In this document: positions 17,405 through 26,268 of the stretch, piece by piece
How the letters are laid out: each line of letters begins with the position of its first letter
How positions within the stretch are numbered: position 1 is the stretch's first letter
Source of the DNA: 66-474 sp035688305
GTDB lineage: Bacteria; Pseudomonadota; Gammaproteobacteria; Xanthomonadales; Rhodanobacteraceae
Reading direction: 5' to 3'
Length of the DNA stretch: 64,000 bases
Assembly: GCA_035688305.1 (NCBI GenBank)
Contig: DASSNC010000014.1
Span: 1 to 64,000 of the forward strand
The notes under the pieces: generated by a model
Told to the model about the DNA's origin: nothing
Databases searched by the model: none
What the model saw: only the letters and a program-made list of their open reading frames with translations
Program-made: the position numbers and the translations under genes

Positions 17405-19593
17405 TCGTGCTCGCAGCCGCGCTGCTCGCGGGCAGCCTCGCCGCCACACCGCCCGCGTGGCACGACCTCCTGGCATGGCGCGGCCAGTCGGCCGCGATGA
17501 CCGCGCAGGCCGGCGGCGCGTACACGTTGCGTGGACCGTTCGGCGAGCGCGCGATCCCCGCGCCAGCGCGGAACGTGCAGACCGCGAGTCCGCTGTTCGA
17601 CGGCCTGTTTGCGATGGCGCAGGATGACCTGCGCCTCGATTCGGTGGAGTCGATCCGCGATGCCGCGTTCGACCACGACCAGCCGATGCCATGCCACTGC
17701 TTCGAGACTGGCGCGAAGTGGCACTACGTATGGACGCGGGATCTGTCCTATTCGGTCGACCTGGGCCTCTGGCGTTTCGACGCTGCAAGGTCGCGCAACG
17801 GCCTGCTGTTCAAGCTGTCGGGCGTGCGCGCGAAGGACGTCCCGCAAGGTTTGTATCCGATGCAGGACACCGGCTCGGGCGGCAGCTGGCCGATCAGTAC
17901 CGACCGCGTGGTGTGGTTCCTGGCCGCGCGGCACCTGTTGGGCGACAAGGCTTTTGCCGGCAAGGTGTGGACCGCGCTCGTCGATACCCTGGCGCAGGAT
18001 CGCGAATACGCGTTCGATCCGCATATGGGTCTGTACCGCGGCGAGACCTCGTTCCTCGATTGGCGCGAGCAGAGTTATCCCGAGTGGACGCAGGCCAACG
18101 TGGCGTGGATCGCGCAGTCGTTCGCGCTGTCCACCAACGTGCTGCATTACGAAGCTCTGCATCTGGCGGCGGCGATGGCCGCGCGACGTCACGATCCACG
18201 CGCCACGCAATACGCTGCGCAAGCCGATGCGTTGAAGCAGGCCATCAATGCACACTTCTGGCGCACCGACCGCGACATGTACATGAGTTACATCGGTGGC
18301 GACGGCCAACCGGTGGAGGCCTACGATTTGCTCGGCATCTCGCTGGCGATCACCAGCGGTGTTGCCGACCAGGCGCGGGCGCGCGCGTCGTTGGCGCATT
18401 ACCCCGCGTGGCCGGCGGGCAGTCCGGTGATCTGGCCCGAACGCGCCGACCAGCCGATCTACCACAATCGCGCGATCTGGCCGTTCGTCAGCGCCTATGC
18501 CTTGCGCGCCGCGCGCAAGCTTGACGACCCGAAGCTGATCGCCTTCGAGATCCGCTCGATCATGCGCGGCGCCGCGTTGGCCGGCTCCAACATGGAGAAC
18601 TACGAGCTGGTGACCCAGGCGACCCACGTCGATGACGGCAAGCTCAGTGGCCCGGTGGTCGATTCACCGCGGCAATTGTGGTCGGTGGCCGCGTACCTCG
18701 ACATGGTGACCGAGGGCGTGTTCGGCCTGACCGAAGATGGCCACGTTGAACCGAAGCTGCCGGTGTCACTGGTGCCGATGCTGTTCGGCGATCGCAAGGC
18801 AATCAGCGTGCGGCTGCCGCAGCAGCACATCACCTTGCAGTTGCCCGCGAAACTTGACGGCAACCTGCTGGTTGCGGACCACGTCACGCGCTCGGGCAGC
18901 GACACCGTCGTCATGTTGAAGGCCATCTCGGTGCCATCGGTGCCACTTCGCATGGGGGCACCAATGTACGCACCCGCGACACCCGCTGCACCACGAGTGC
19001 GCGTCGAGGGTGGCGCCGTCCGGGCCGGCGCTGCCGGCGGCAACCATGTCCTGTATGTCAACGGCGCGCGCTACGGCAACATCGGCAGTGACTGGCTGTT
19101 GTCGAAGACCGCTGTGCAACGCTGCCTGCGCGTCACCACGCTCGGCAAGGATGGCGTCGAGTCGCTTCCGAGCCTGCCGGCCTGTCTCGGCGACACGAGC
19201 GCGGTGGCAGGCGCCTGGCCACGCGCGTGGTCCGCGCCCGCGGGTGGCCGATTCGGCGCGACGCTGGCTTACCGCAATGACCACGGTCCGATCAATACCG
19301 GCATCACCGCCGCGGTCAAGCGGCTGGCGATCGCGTGTCGCGGCATGCCGCTGCGAACCGAGCCGGTCGTGATGCCGCACAGCGTCGGCGAGCAGCGCTC
19401 GACCTCCGCTACATTCAGCGTGCAGCGCGGGGCTCGCTGCACCTTCACGTTGGAGCAGGGGTTCAACATGAGCGATCTTGCGAACTTCGCGCACTACACC
19501 GGCGGCGAAGGCGGAAGCAGCGGGCCCTTGAACGACGCGCGGATCGGCGCGCTGCAAATCGTGCCGGTTGCGATCCACGGAACCAGGCCATGA
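17401..19593 (+). CDS. exported six-hairpin glycoside hydrolase-like protein
   Basis: A 730-residue protein starting with a short signal peptide (to about residue 15, SLAAT) and overlapping the GH31 stop. Residues about 60-440 show the (alpha/alpha)6-barrel pattern seen in GH15/GH63/GH78-like enzymes and debranching glucosidases: WHYVWTRDLSY (Asp114), QDTGSGGSWPIST, EWTQANVAW, MYMSYIGGDGQPVEAYDLLG and NRAIWPFVSAY. The C-terminal 230 residues look like beta-sandwich. I cannot name the substrate or the catalytic acids. Position in the operon suggests an exo-acting or debranching alpha-glucosidase. Confidence 0.7.
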   Translation: MIVLAAALLAGSLAATPPAWHDLLAWRGQSAAMTAQAGGAYTLRGPFGERAIPAPARNVQTASPLFDGLFAMAQDDLRLDSVESIRDAAFDHDQPMPCHCFETGAKWHYVWTRDLSYSVDLGLWRFDAARSRNGLLFKLSGVRAKDVPQGLYPMQDTGSGGSWPISTDRVVWFLAARHLLGDKAFAGKVWTALVDTLAQDREYAFDPHMGLYRGETSFLDWREQSYPEWTQANVAWIAQSFALSTNVLHYEALHLAAAMAARRHDPRATQYAAQADALKQAINAHFWRTDRDMYMSYIGGDGQPVEAYDLLGISLAITSGVADQARARASLAHYPAWPAGSPVIWPERADQPIYHNRAIWPFVSAYALRAARKLDDPKLIAFEIRSIMRGAALAGSNMENYELVTQATHVDDGKLSGPVVDSPRQLWSVAAYLDMVTEGVFGLTEDGHVEPKLPVSLVPMLFGDRKAISVRLPQQHITLQLPAKLDGNLLVADHVTRSGSDTVVMLKAISVPSVPLRMGAPMYAPATPAAPRVRVEGGAVRAGAAGGNHVLYVNGARYGNIGSDWLLSKTAVQRCLRVTTLGKDGVESLPSLPACLGDTSAVAGAWPRAWSAPAGGRFGATLAYRNDHGPINTGITAAVKRLAIACRGMPLRTEPVVMPHSVGEQRSTSATFSVQRGARCTFTLEQGFNMSDLANFAHYTGGEGGSSGPLNDARIGALQIVPVAIHGTRP

Positions 19594-21065
19594 ATCGCAA
19601 ACCCGCGCTCTCGTTCTGGCAGATCTGGAACATGTGTTTCGGGTTCCTCGGCATCCAGTTCGGCTTCGCGCTGCAGAACGCGAACGTCAGCCGCATCTTC
19701 CAGACCCTCGGTGCGAGTGTCGATGCCATCCCGGCGCTGTGGATTGCCGCGCCGCTGACCGGCCTGATCGTGCAGCCGCTGATCGGTCATTGGTCGGATC
19801 GCACCTGGGGCCGGCTGGGCCGGCGGCGGCCGTTTTTCCTGGCCGGGGCCGTGCTCGCGACGCTGGCTCTGCTGGTGATGCCCAACTCGCCGCTGCTGTG
19901 GGTTGCCGCCGGCCTCCTGTGGATCATGGACGCGTCGTTCAACGTCGCGATGGAGCCCTTCCGCGCGTTCGTGGGCGACCAGCTGCCCACGCAGCAGCGC
20001 GCCAAGGGCTACGCGATGCAAAGCTTCTTCATCGGGGTGGGCGCGGTGGTGGCCTCGCTGTTGCCGTGGATCCTCGCGCATTTCGGGGTGCCGAACACCG
20101 CGCCCGAGGGATCGATTCCCGACACCGTGAAGTACGCGTTCTACACGGGTGGCGCGGTGCTGCTGTTGTCGGTGCTGTGGACCATCGTGTCGACGCGCGA
20201 ATATCCGCCGGAGACACTGCTGGGATTCGATGGTGCCGTGGCACCCGGAACCATGGTCGACGTTTCGCACGCGTGGCGCCTTGGCGCCGTGCTCGGCGCG
20301 CTCGGTATCCTGTTGCTGGTCCTGATCGTGCGTTTCTCGTTGGCCCGCGACCTGTACCTGCTGGCGGGCATGCTGATCGTGGCTGGCCTGTTGTTTGGCT
20401 GGTTGGCGCGTACGCGCGGCACGGGCACGCTGCGCCAGGTGATGGGCGACCTGTACGCGATGCCGCAGGCGATGCGGCAACTCGCCTGGGTGCAGTTCTT
20501 CTCGTGGTTCGCACTGTTCGCGATGTGGATCTACACCACGCCGGCGGTCACGGCGTTGCAATTCGGCTCCAGTGATCCGCAATCGGCGGCCTACAACGCA
20601 GGCGCCAACTGGGTGGGTGTGCTGTTCGCCGCCTACAACGGTTTTGCGGCGCTGGCGGCAATCGTGATCCCGTGGATGTCACGCGTATGGGGACTGCGCG
20701 TCAGCCATCTCGTCAACGTGGTGCTGGGCGGGGCCGGGTTGATCTCGATCGCGTTCATCCGCGATCCACACTGGCTGCTGCTGTCGATGCTCGGCGTCGG
20801 TTTTGCCTGGGCCTCGATCCTGTCGCTGCCCTACGCGTTGCTGTCGGACAACCTGCCGGCCGCGAAGATGGGCGTGTACATGGGCATCTTCAACTTTTTC
20901 ATCGTGATCCCGCAGTTGCTGGCCGCCAGCGTGCTGGGCGTGCTGCTGAAATGGTTCTTCCACGGCCAGCCGGTGTACGCGCTGGTGCTGGGCGGCGTGA
21001 GCCTCGTGATTGCGGGCCTGTGCACGCTGCGGGTGCACGAACCCCGCGGCGCGCTCTCGGTTTGA
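19590..21065 (+). CDS. MFS permease, SLC45/GPH-like, probable maltose/maltodextrin importer
   Basis: A 491-residue inner-membrane carrier with about 12 helices. HWSDRTWGRLGRRRPFF between helices 2 and 3 is the signature of the sucrose/maltose SLC45-GPH type of MFS carrier, also seen in maltose transporters of Caulobacter and Shewanella. It starts at the ATG overlapping the preceding stop, the fourth ATGA junction in this operon. It would import alpha-glucosides that the TonB receptor brings into the periplasm. It ends the operon; the following 170 bases hold no clear terminator. Confidence 0.88.
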   Translation: MNRKPALSFWQIWNMCFGFLGIQFGFALQNANVSRIFQTLGASVDAIPALWIAAPLTGLIVQPLIGHWSDRTWGRLGRRRPFFLAGAVLATLALLVMPNSPLLWVAAGLLWIMDASFNVAMEPFRAFVGDQLPTQQRAKGYAMQSFFIGVGAVVASLLPWILAHFGVPNTAPEGSIPDTVKYAFYTGGAVLLLSVLWTIVSTREYPPETLLGFDGAVAPGTMVDVSHAWRLGAVLGALGILLLVLIVRFSLARDLYLLAGMLIVAGLLFGWLARTRGTGTLRQVMGDLYAMPQAMRQLAWVQFFSWFALFAMWIYTTPAVTALQFGSSDPQSAAYNAGANWVGVLFAAYNGFAALAAIVIPWMSRVWGLRVSHLVNVVLGGAGLISIAFIRDPHWLLLSMLGVGFAWASILSLPYALLSDNLPAAKMGVYMGIFNFFIVIPQLLAASVLGVLLKWFFHGQPVYALVLGGVSLVIAGLCTLRVHEPRGALSV

Positions 21066-21239
21066 CCGGCAACGCATGTGGTTGCGTGGTGCGGCCCGGG
21101 TTCGGTTGCACGACGTTGTTGATCGAATCCACTTGGGTGGACACAAGATCCCATGCAGCAGCGTCACGACCGCCCGTGTTCAGGCGGATGAGTCAGTAGC
21201 TCCAAAGGAGCGAGTCGGAGGCAATGGGGTTGATGTTCG

Positions 21240-21479
21240 TCATCCGCCACAAGCGCCACAGCAAACGGCAGGCACCTGTCGCAACCGGCGCCAATCCACC
21301 GGATATCCCGCTTGCGTGAGGAGCGCGAGCAGCTCGGGGGAGCTTAATTCCGCCGAGACCCTCAACATGCCGTTGGCCGGATCGATATCGGCCATGGCCG
21401 CGGGATCGACCGCAAGAAGCGCATCGTTGACGGCACGCAGGTTCGGCTGGACGCCATTGGTGTCGATGTGGAATTCCAT
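21240..21479 (-). CDS. small heavy-metal-associated (HMA)-like protein with Cys tail
   Basis: A 79-residue protein started at the ATG at 21479, which has a GAGAGG ribosome site about 10 bases upstream. The pattern (MEFHID, then AVNDALLAVDPAAMADIDPANGMLRVSAELSSPELLALL in pieces, then AGYPV) follows the ferredoxin-like fold of HMA domains. The metal-binding CxxC of the first loop is absent. Instead three cysteines lie at the very C-terminus (Cys73, Cys74, Cys77 in CCGACGG). It may be a metallochaperone-like protein with relocated ligands. The assignment rests on pattern only. Confidence 0.6.
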   Translation of the reverse strand: MEFHIDTNGVQPNLRAVNDALLAVDPAAMADIDPANGMLRVSAELSSPELLALLTQAGYPVDWRRLRQVPAVCCGACGG

Positions 21480-21687
21480 GTGCGCAGAACCTCTCTTCGA
21501 TTGGAAACGCTCTTGTCTGTTGGCGCTCGTTGAAGACCTGCCGCCCGTGCGCGTTGAAAACCGACCGGGAAAGGAAGCCGAGGGTAACGCCGCCCGGACG
21601 TGGACTAGTGTAGGCGACGGTGGCTCCCGTCGGTCCCGGATACGATGGCGAGGCAGGGCGCGTGTTCTCTCCAGGATCAGGTGGAAA

Positions 21688-21918
21688 ATGCCGGGTGTCA
21701 TGTTGCAAATCAAGGTGAAGCCACGTTCCAGGGCGTCTTCCCTGTTGCATCAGCCGGATGGTACATGGCTTGCGCAGATCAAGGCGCCGCCGGTTGATGG
21801 CAAGGCCAACGCGGAACTCGTCGCCTTGGTGGCACGGCACTTCCGTTGTCACAAATCCGCGGTTGTCATCAAGGCTGGTTCATCCGGCCGCACCAAGCTC
21901 GTGACGGTTGGGGCATGA
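21688..21918 (+). CDS. DUF167 (YggU-family) protein
   Basis: A 76-residue protein of the small DUF167/YggU family. It has the characteristic IKVKPRSR at the start, then IKAPPVDGKANAELVALVARHF, and a final SGRTKLVTV segment. The start at 21688 has a GGTGGA site a few bases upstream; an internal ATG at 21700 is possible. Its function is unknown in all lineages. Its 3' end overlaps the decayed end of the DUF1275 gene on the other strand. Confidence 0.85.
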   Translation: MPGVMLQIKVKPRSRASSLLHQPDGTWLAQIKAPPVDGKANAELVALVARHFRCHKSAVVIKAGSSGRTKLVTVGA

Positions 21919-22693
21919 GCGAGGAGGCACCCGGCCTGCATCTCCATCCCGTGCGTGCGTACCACTGATAGCGAGGTCGCAACGGCAGCGTGCGGCGGGA
22001 AGCATGCCTGGCCCGTCGAACTTACCTCGGCCGTCGAATATTGGCGGTACACGCCGTAGCACAGTCCGCATGCTCCGGTGAGCATGGCAGGTACGAGCAC
22101 CGCGAGGTTGTGCATGCGTTCGAATAGCAATGCTCCGGCGGCGCTGCCGAGCATGAATGTTGCCGCCACCAGCAAGCAGATGCGCAGGCGCAGCCGATCC
22201 ACCGGCAAGCCACGCAGCATGTGGCCAGGATAGATGCCCAGTTCGGTGAAAAGGCCGGTGACGTGGGTGGTTCGGATCAGCGCGCCGCTGTAGGCGCTGA
22301 CCATGCCGTTCTGGAGGCCCATGGCGGTTGATGCCAGATACAACCCGATCGAATTGGAGGCGCCCGGAAACGGAAGGGAAGCAAAGAGCAACAGCGATTC
22401 CAGCGCCAACACCACGCCGTAGCGCCGTGGAGTTTCAGCGTGCTGTGCTGCACGATCATGCCGCTGAGCATGGCGCCAAGTACGAACGCTGCGATGGCAA
22501 ATACCCAGTGCACGGTCTCGCCGCCGTCGGCCTGGCCCGGTGCGACACCCAACAGGCTGGTGTTTCCGGTCATGTTGCTGATCGGTTCGTGCCGGAGGCC
22601 GAGATACCCGACAGCGTTGATGAGACCGGCGATGAAGGCCAGCACTCCGGCACCAAACCACGCCCAACGTGGCAACTGTCGCAACCATGGCAT
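21849..22693 (-). pseudogene. DUF1275 (YoaK-like) membrane protein, frameshifted
   Basis: Two reading frames together encode one DUF1275 protein. The first part (from the ATG at 22693) gives GVLAFIAGLINAVGYLGLRHEPISNMTGN in pieces, then helices up to QHSTLKLH. The continuation (YGVVLALESLLLF, then STAMGLQNGMVSAYSG and THVTGLFTELG) is in another frame. The break is near 22430, inside CTCCACGGCGCTACGG. The combined product would be about 220-230 residues with six membrane helices, normal for the family. The C-terminal tail to 21849 is not family-like. Either the gene is inactivated, or there is a one-base sequencing error. Confidence 0.7.
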
Positions 22694-23199
22694 CGGATTC
22701 ACGCCCCGATCGGGAAGTCGACGCCGACGGTTCTGGCGGGAGCGTGTTTCGCGACCCTTCGTCGTGCATGTACGCGACGGTACCCGTGGTGTCGGGCATC
22801 GGAAGGTATTGGCGTTGACGCCCACCGTCGTGATTCCCGCAAGCGGCTCGCCGCTGTTGCCTGCAGCGGCTCAACCGGATCCGACATTGCACACCGATGA
22901 ATCGGCCCCGCTGGGTGGCGAGAGCGGCCCGAACCCGTCGCGGCTGCTGGTCGCGGCGGTGGCCGTGCCAGGGCGCCAGCCTGCTGTTCGCGCCCGCTGC
23001 TGCGGACGCAGTCAATGCCGTGAGTCCGGCACTTGCGTGGACTCGGCCTGATTGGCCCAGACGCTCGCGGGGCTTGATCCGCGATGGATCGCCCGTGACG
23101 CGCGATAGCAGGATGTTTTCAACGCCCTGTTAAGGCTGCCATAAGCCGGCCCGGCTGCAATGGTCCCCAAGGCAATCAAGCCGACACCGGAGAACCACC
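22694..23199. other. gene-free stretch
   Basis: I see no recognisable gene, RNA or repeat in these 506 bases. Open frames here have no ribosome site or family resemblance. The last 40 bases contain the ribosome site (GGAGAA) for the PepSY gene. Confidence 0.5.
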
Positions 23200-23466
23200 A
23201 TGAAATACCTTTTCACCGCACCGCTGTTCCTCGCCGGCGCGCTGCTGTCGACGACCGCATTCGCCGCCCCGCAGTGCACCACCGCACCGCAATCGCAATG
23301 GATGACCGAAGCGGCGATGAAGCAGAAGGTCCTCGATCAGGGCTACACGATCAAGGTGTTCAAGGTCACGGGCACTTGCTACGAGATCTATGGCAAGGAC
23401 AAGACCGGCAAGAACGTCGAGATCTACTTTGATCCGACCGATGGCCACATCATCAAGCAGCGCTGA
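23200..23466 (+). CDS. exported PepSY-domain protein
   Basis: An 88-residue periplasmic protein: signal peptide to about residue 22 (TTAFAA), then a single PepSY-like domain with WMTEAAMKQKVLDQGYTI and YEIYGKDKTGKNVEIYFDPTDGHIIKQ. PepSY domains of this type often sit beside cytochrome b561 proteins and two-component systems, as here, and have been linked to metal or redox sensing; the ligand is unknown. A good GGAGAA site precedes the ATG. It is the first gene of a four-gene run on the + strand (PepSY, b561, response regulator, kinase). Confidence 0.85.
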   Translation: MKYLFTAPLFLAGALLSTTAFAAPQCTTAPQSQWMTEAAMKQKVLDQGYTIKVFKVTGTCYEIYGKDKTGKNVEIYFDPTDGHIIKQR

Positions 23467-23568
23467 CTGGGCGCATTGCCGGAAACCGCCTGTCGGGTGG
23501 GCCAGGGATGGCCCGCCACGGGGAAACCTCCGGCAATGAATCCGGCTGGCTCCTGCAGGAGGACCATC

Positions 23569-24123
23569 ATGAACAACACCACCGTCAAGGTCTGGGACCC
23601 GCTGGTACGCATTCTGCACTGGTCGCTGGCGATCTTGTTCCTGGTCAACTTCATCAACGAAGGCGGCGATCCGCTGCACGACTGGCTCGGCTATGCGGCA
23701 CTCGCCCTGATCGGCGTGCGTTTCATCTGGGGCTGGGTCGGCACGCGGCGTGCCCGCTTCAGCAACTGGGTCCGGGGTCCGAAGGCGATCCGTCGCTATC
23801 TGCGCGCGCGCCTGTCCGGACGCTCGCAGCGGCAACTCGGCCACAACCCGGCTGCGGGCGCGATGATGGTTGCGCTGCTGGTCGGGGTCACCCTCGTCGG
23901 TGTCACTGGCTGGTTGCAGACCACCGATCGTTTCTTCGGCGTGCAATGGCTTGAGGAATTCCACGAAGTACTGGCATACGTGGTGCTGGCCATGGTTGGC
24001 GTGCACGTTCTGGCTGCCATCACCGAAAGCTTCCACTACCGCGAAAACCTGATCGCCTCGATGATCCACGGTCGCAAGCGGGCACTGGAGCGCGACGATG
24101 CCGACGACGAACGCGCGCCATGA
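23569..24123 (+). CDS. cytochrome b561-family membrane protein
   Basis: A 184-residue inner-membrane protein with four helices typical of the bacterial cytochrome b561 / Ni-hydrogenase cytochrome b family. Haem-ligand histidines are plausible in LHWSLA, FHEVLAY and VHVLAAI. VWDPLVRILHWSL at the N-terminus is the family signature. The ATG at 23569 follows a strong AGGAGGA site. Such proteins pass electrons between the quinone pool and a periplasmic partner. The neighbouring PepSY protein could be its partner, but that is inferred from position only. Confidence 0.85.
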   Translation: MNNTTVKVWDPLVRILHWSLAILFLVNFINEGGDPLHDWLGYAALALIGVRFIWGWVGTRRARFSNWVRGPKAIRRYLRARLSGRSQRQLGHNPAAGAMMVALLVGVTLVGVTGWLQTTDRFFGVQWLEEFHEVLAYVVLAMVGVHVLAAITESFHYRENLIASMIHGRKRALERDDADDERAP

Positions 24124-24172
24124 ATTGTCGCAGGACAAATTTGCGCACAGACCGCTCGTCTAGACTGTCACG

Positions 24173-24856
24173 ATGCGCATCCTGCTAGCCGAAGACGACG
24201 CGGCACTGGGTCGGGCCCTGGCCGATGGCCTGCGCCATCTCGGCCACGCCGTGGACTGGATCGAGGACGGCCGGCACGCGGCCCAGGCACTGGAATCCAC
24301 GCGCTATGCCGCCGCGGTGCTGGACTGGAACCTGCCGCGCATGAGCGGCGTGGACGTGGTGCGTGGCCTGCGCCGGCGCGGCGATCGCACGCCGGTGCTG
24401 CTGCTGACCGCCCGCGATGCGCTGGACGATCGCGTGTTGGGCCTGGACAGCGGCGCCGACGACTACGTCGTGAAGCCCGTGCACCTGGACGAGCTGGCCG
24501 CGCGGGTGCGCGCATTGCTGCGCCGCGCCGAGGGCAATCCTGCACCGCTGCAGCAGGTCGGCGCCCTCGAACTCGATCCCGGTGCGCGTAGCGCCCGGCT
24601 CGACGGCAACCCGCTCGACCTGTCAGCGCGCGAGTACGCGCTGCTGGAAGTGCTGGCGGCGCGGCCCGGGCATGCATTGTCGCGTCGGCAACTGGAGGAG
24701 GCGTTGTACGGCTGGGGCGAGGAAGTCGCCAGCAACGCCATCGAGGTGCACATCCACCACCTGCGCGGCAAGCTCGGTGCCGACTGGATCCGCACCTTGC
24801 GCGGGATCGGTTATGCGTTGTACCCGCCCGCCGAAGCGCAAGGTGCACCGCGATGA
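24173..24856 (+). CDS. OmpR-family response regulator
   Basis: A 227-residue regulator. Receiver domain: acidic pair Glu7/Asp8, phospho-acceptor Asp51 (AVLDWNLP), Thr79 and Lys101. The C-terminal winged helix (about 130-220) has the family pattern EYALLEVLAARPGHALSR and EVHIHHLRGKLG, similar to QseB/TctD/PmrA. The stop overlaps the kinase start by ATGA. It probably controls the PepSY/b561 genes immediately upstream. The signal is unknown. Confidence 0.93.
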   Translation: MRILLAEDDAALGRALADGLRHLGHAVDWIEDGRHAAQALESTRYAAAVLDWNLPRMSGVDVVRGLRRRGDRTPVLLLTARDALDDRVLGLDSGADDYVVKPVHLDELAARVRALLRRAEGNPAPLQQVGALELDPGARSARLDGNPLDLSAREYALLEVLAARPGHALSRRQLEEALYGWGEEVASNAIEVHIHHLRGKLGADWIRTLRGIGYALYPPAEAQGAPR

Positions 24857-26196
24857 GGCGTCCTTCGCTGCGTCGGCGGCTGTTGTGGCTGGTGGGGCTA
24901 CCGGTGGTCGTCCTGTGGCTCGCGGCCGGCGCCTGGCTGGCGCAACGCACCGCGCACGAAACCGCCGAGATGTTCGACCGTGAATTGCAGCGCACCGCGG
25001 CCAGCGTGCTGGCCGTGGTGTCGGTGCTGCCCGGCAAGGCGTCGAAGATCGAGAAGATCAAGCGCCATCATGACTCGGAGGACCAGCCCTCGGAGATCAT
25101 CGTGCGTGACCGCACGGGACGATTGTTGCTGGATGCTTCCACGTTGCCGGCGCTGCCGATTGCCGGTGGTGACCCGCACTTCCGGAGCGTGCGCCAGGAT
25201 GGCGGGAACTGGCGCGTTTACCAGCGCTGGGATGCCGGACACCGTTACTGGATCCAGGTGGCTGCGCCGCTGCATGATCGCGACGAGTTGCTCGGCGCGC
25301 ACGTTGGTGCGCTGCTGGTGCCGTTGGCCGGCCTGTTGTTGTTGCTACCGCTGGCCATCTGGCTGGGCCTGCGTGGGGGGCTGGCGCCGCTGCGCAAGGT
25401 GTCGCGCGCGATCGCCGCACAGCCGGCCCGGACACCCACGCTTTCCCGCGATGATGTACCGGCGGAATTGCTGCAGCTGACCCGCGCCCTGGACGAACTG
25501 GTGGTCAATCTCGACCAGGCGCTGCTGCGTGAGCGGCGCTTTACTGCCGATGCCGCTCACGAGTTGCGCCACCCGCTGGCGGTGTTGCAGATGGAACTTG
25601 ACCTGGCCGGCGTCGCAACGAACGACGATGCACGCCGGGCGCACTTGCAGCGTGCACGCGACGGACTCGCGCGCATGGAACGCCTGGTCGCGCAGCTGCT
25701 CACCTTGGCGCGGGTGGAATCGCTGGAGCGGCTGGAAGGCGCCGCAACCATGGACGTCGCCGAACTTGCGCACGCCGTCGTGGCGGCCGCGGGGGAGCGT
25801 GCCGCGCCTCATGGCACCGGCCTGGCGCTGCACGCCGATTCTGCCGTGTACGTGCGGGCCAGCGCAGGTTTGCTGGAAGTCGCACTGCGCAACCTGCTGG
25901 ACAATGCCATCACGCACGGCAAGCCGGCCGGGGAAGTCGTCGTCACGGTCAGCCGAGAGGGCCCGATCGCCGAAATTGCGGTTGAGGACGATGGTCCCGG
26001 CATTACCGATGTGCAGGCGGCGCGTCTGGGCGAACGCTTCCTGCGCGGTGCCGGCAGCCGCGGCAGTGGCCTTGGCCTGTCGATCATCGAAGCCATCGCA
26101 ACATTGCACCACGGCGAGGTTGCGATCGGGCGATCCGCGCGTGGCGGCGCGCGCGTCGCGCTGCGCCTGCCAGCCGTTTCAGCGCCGCCACCCTGA
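24853..26196 (+). CDS. sensor histidine kinase
   Basis: A 447-residue membrane kinase paired with the response regulator. A first helix (about 9-30) and a second (about 155-178) enclose a periplasmic sensor of about 120 residues containing an acidic/His patch (KIKRHHDSEDQ). The HisKA domain has phospho-acceptor His236 (AAHELRHPL), followed by the HATPase domain with N-box (NLLDNAITHG), DDGPGI and GSGLGLSI. The architecture matches QseC/TctE. The His/Asp/Glu-rich sensor loop could bind a metal ion, an inference. Confidence 0.92.
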   Translation: MRRPSLRRRLLWLVGLPVVVLWLAAGAWLAQRTAHETAEMFDRELQRTAASVLAVVSVLPGKASKIEKIKRHHDSEDQPSEIIVRDRTGRLLLDASTLPALPIAGGDPHFRSVRQDGGNWRVYQRWDAGHRYWIQVAAPLHDRDELLGAHVGALLVPLAGLLLLLPLAIWLGLRGGLAPLRKVSRAIAAQPARTPTLSRDDVPAELLQLTRALDELVVNLDQALLRERRFTADAAHELRHPLAVLQMELDLAGVATNDDARRAHLQRARDGLARMERLVAQLLTLARVESLERLEGAATMDVAELAHAVVAAAGERAAPHGTGLALHADSAVYVRASAGLLEVALRNLLDNAITHGKPAGEVVVTVSREGPIAEIAVEDDGPGITDVQAARLGERFLRGAGSRGSGLGLSIIEAIATLHHGEVAIGRSARGGARVALRLPAVSAPPP

Positions 26197-26268
26197 CGGC
26201 GACACCGAATCCGCCCACACGCATCGCGCGGATCGGCGCACCGCCCCACGCACCAGAGGAGTCACGAC

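Noticed and set aside
15059..17788. 909-codon antisense frame over GH31
   Set aside because: Antisense shadow; the + strand product has catalytic motifs, this one has none.
21193..21852. 219-codon frame on the - strand over the HMA-like and DUF167 genes
   Set aside because: The frame differs from both recognised small genes and has an Arg/Pro-rich random look.
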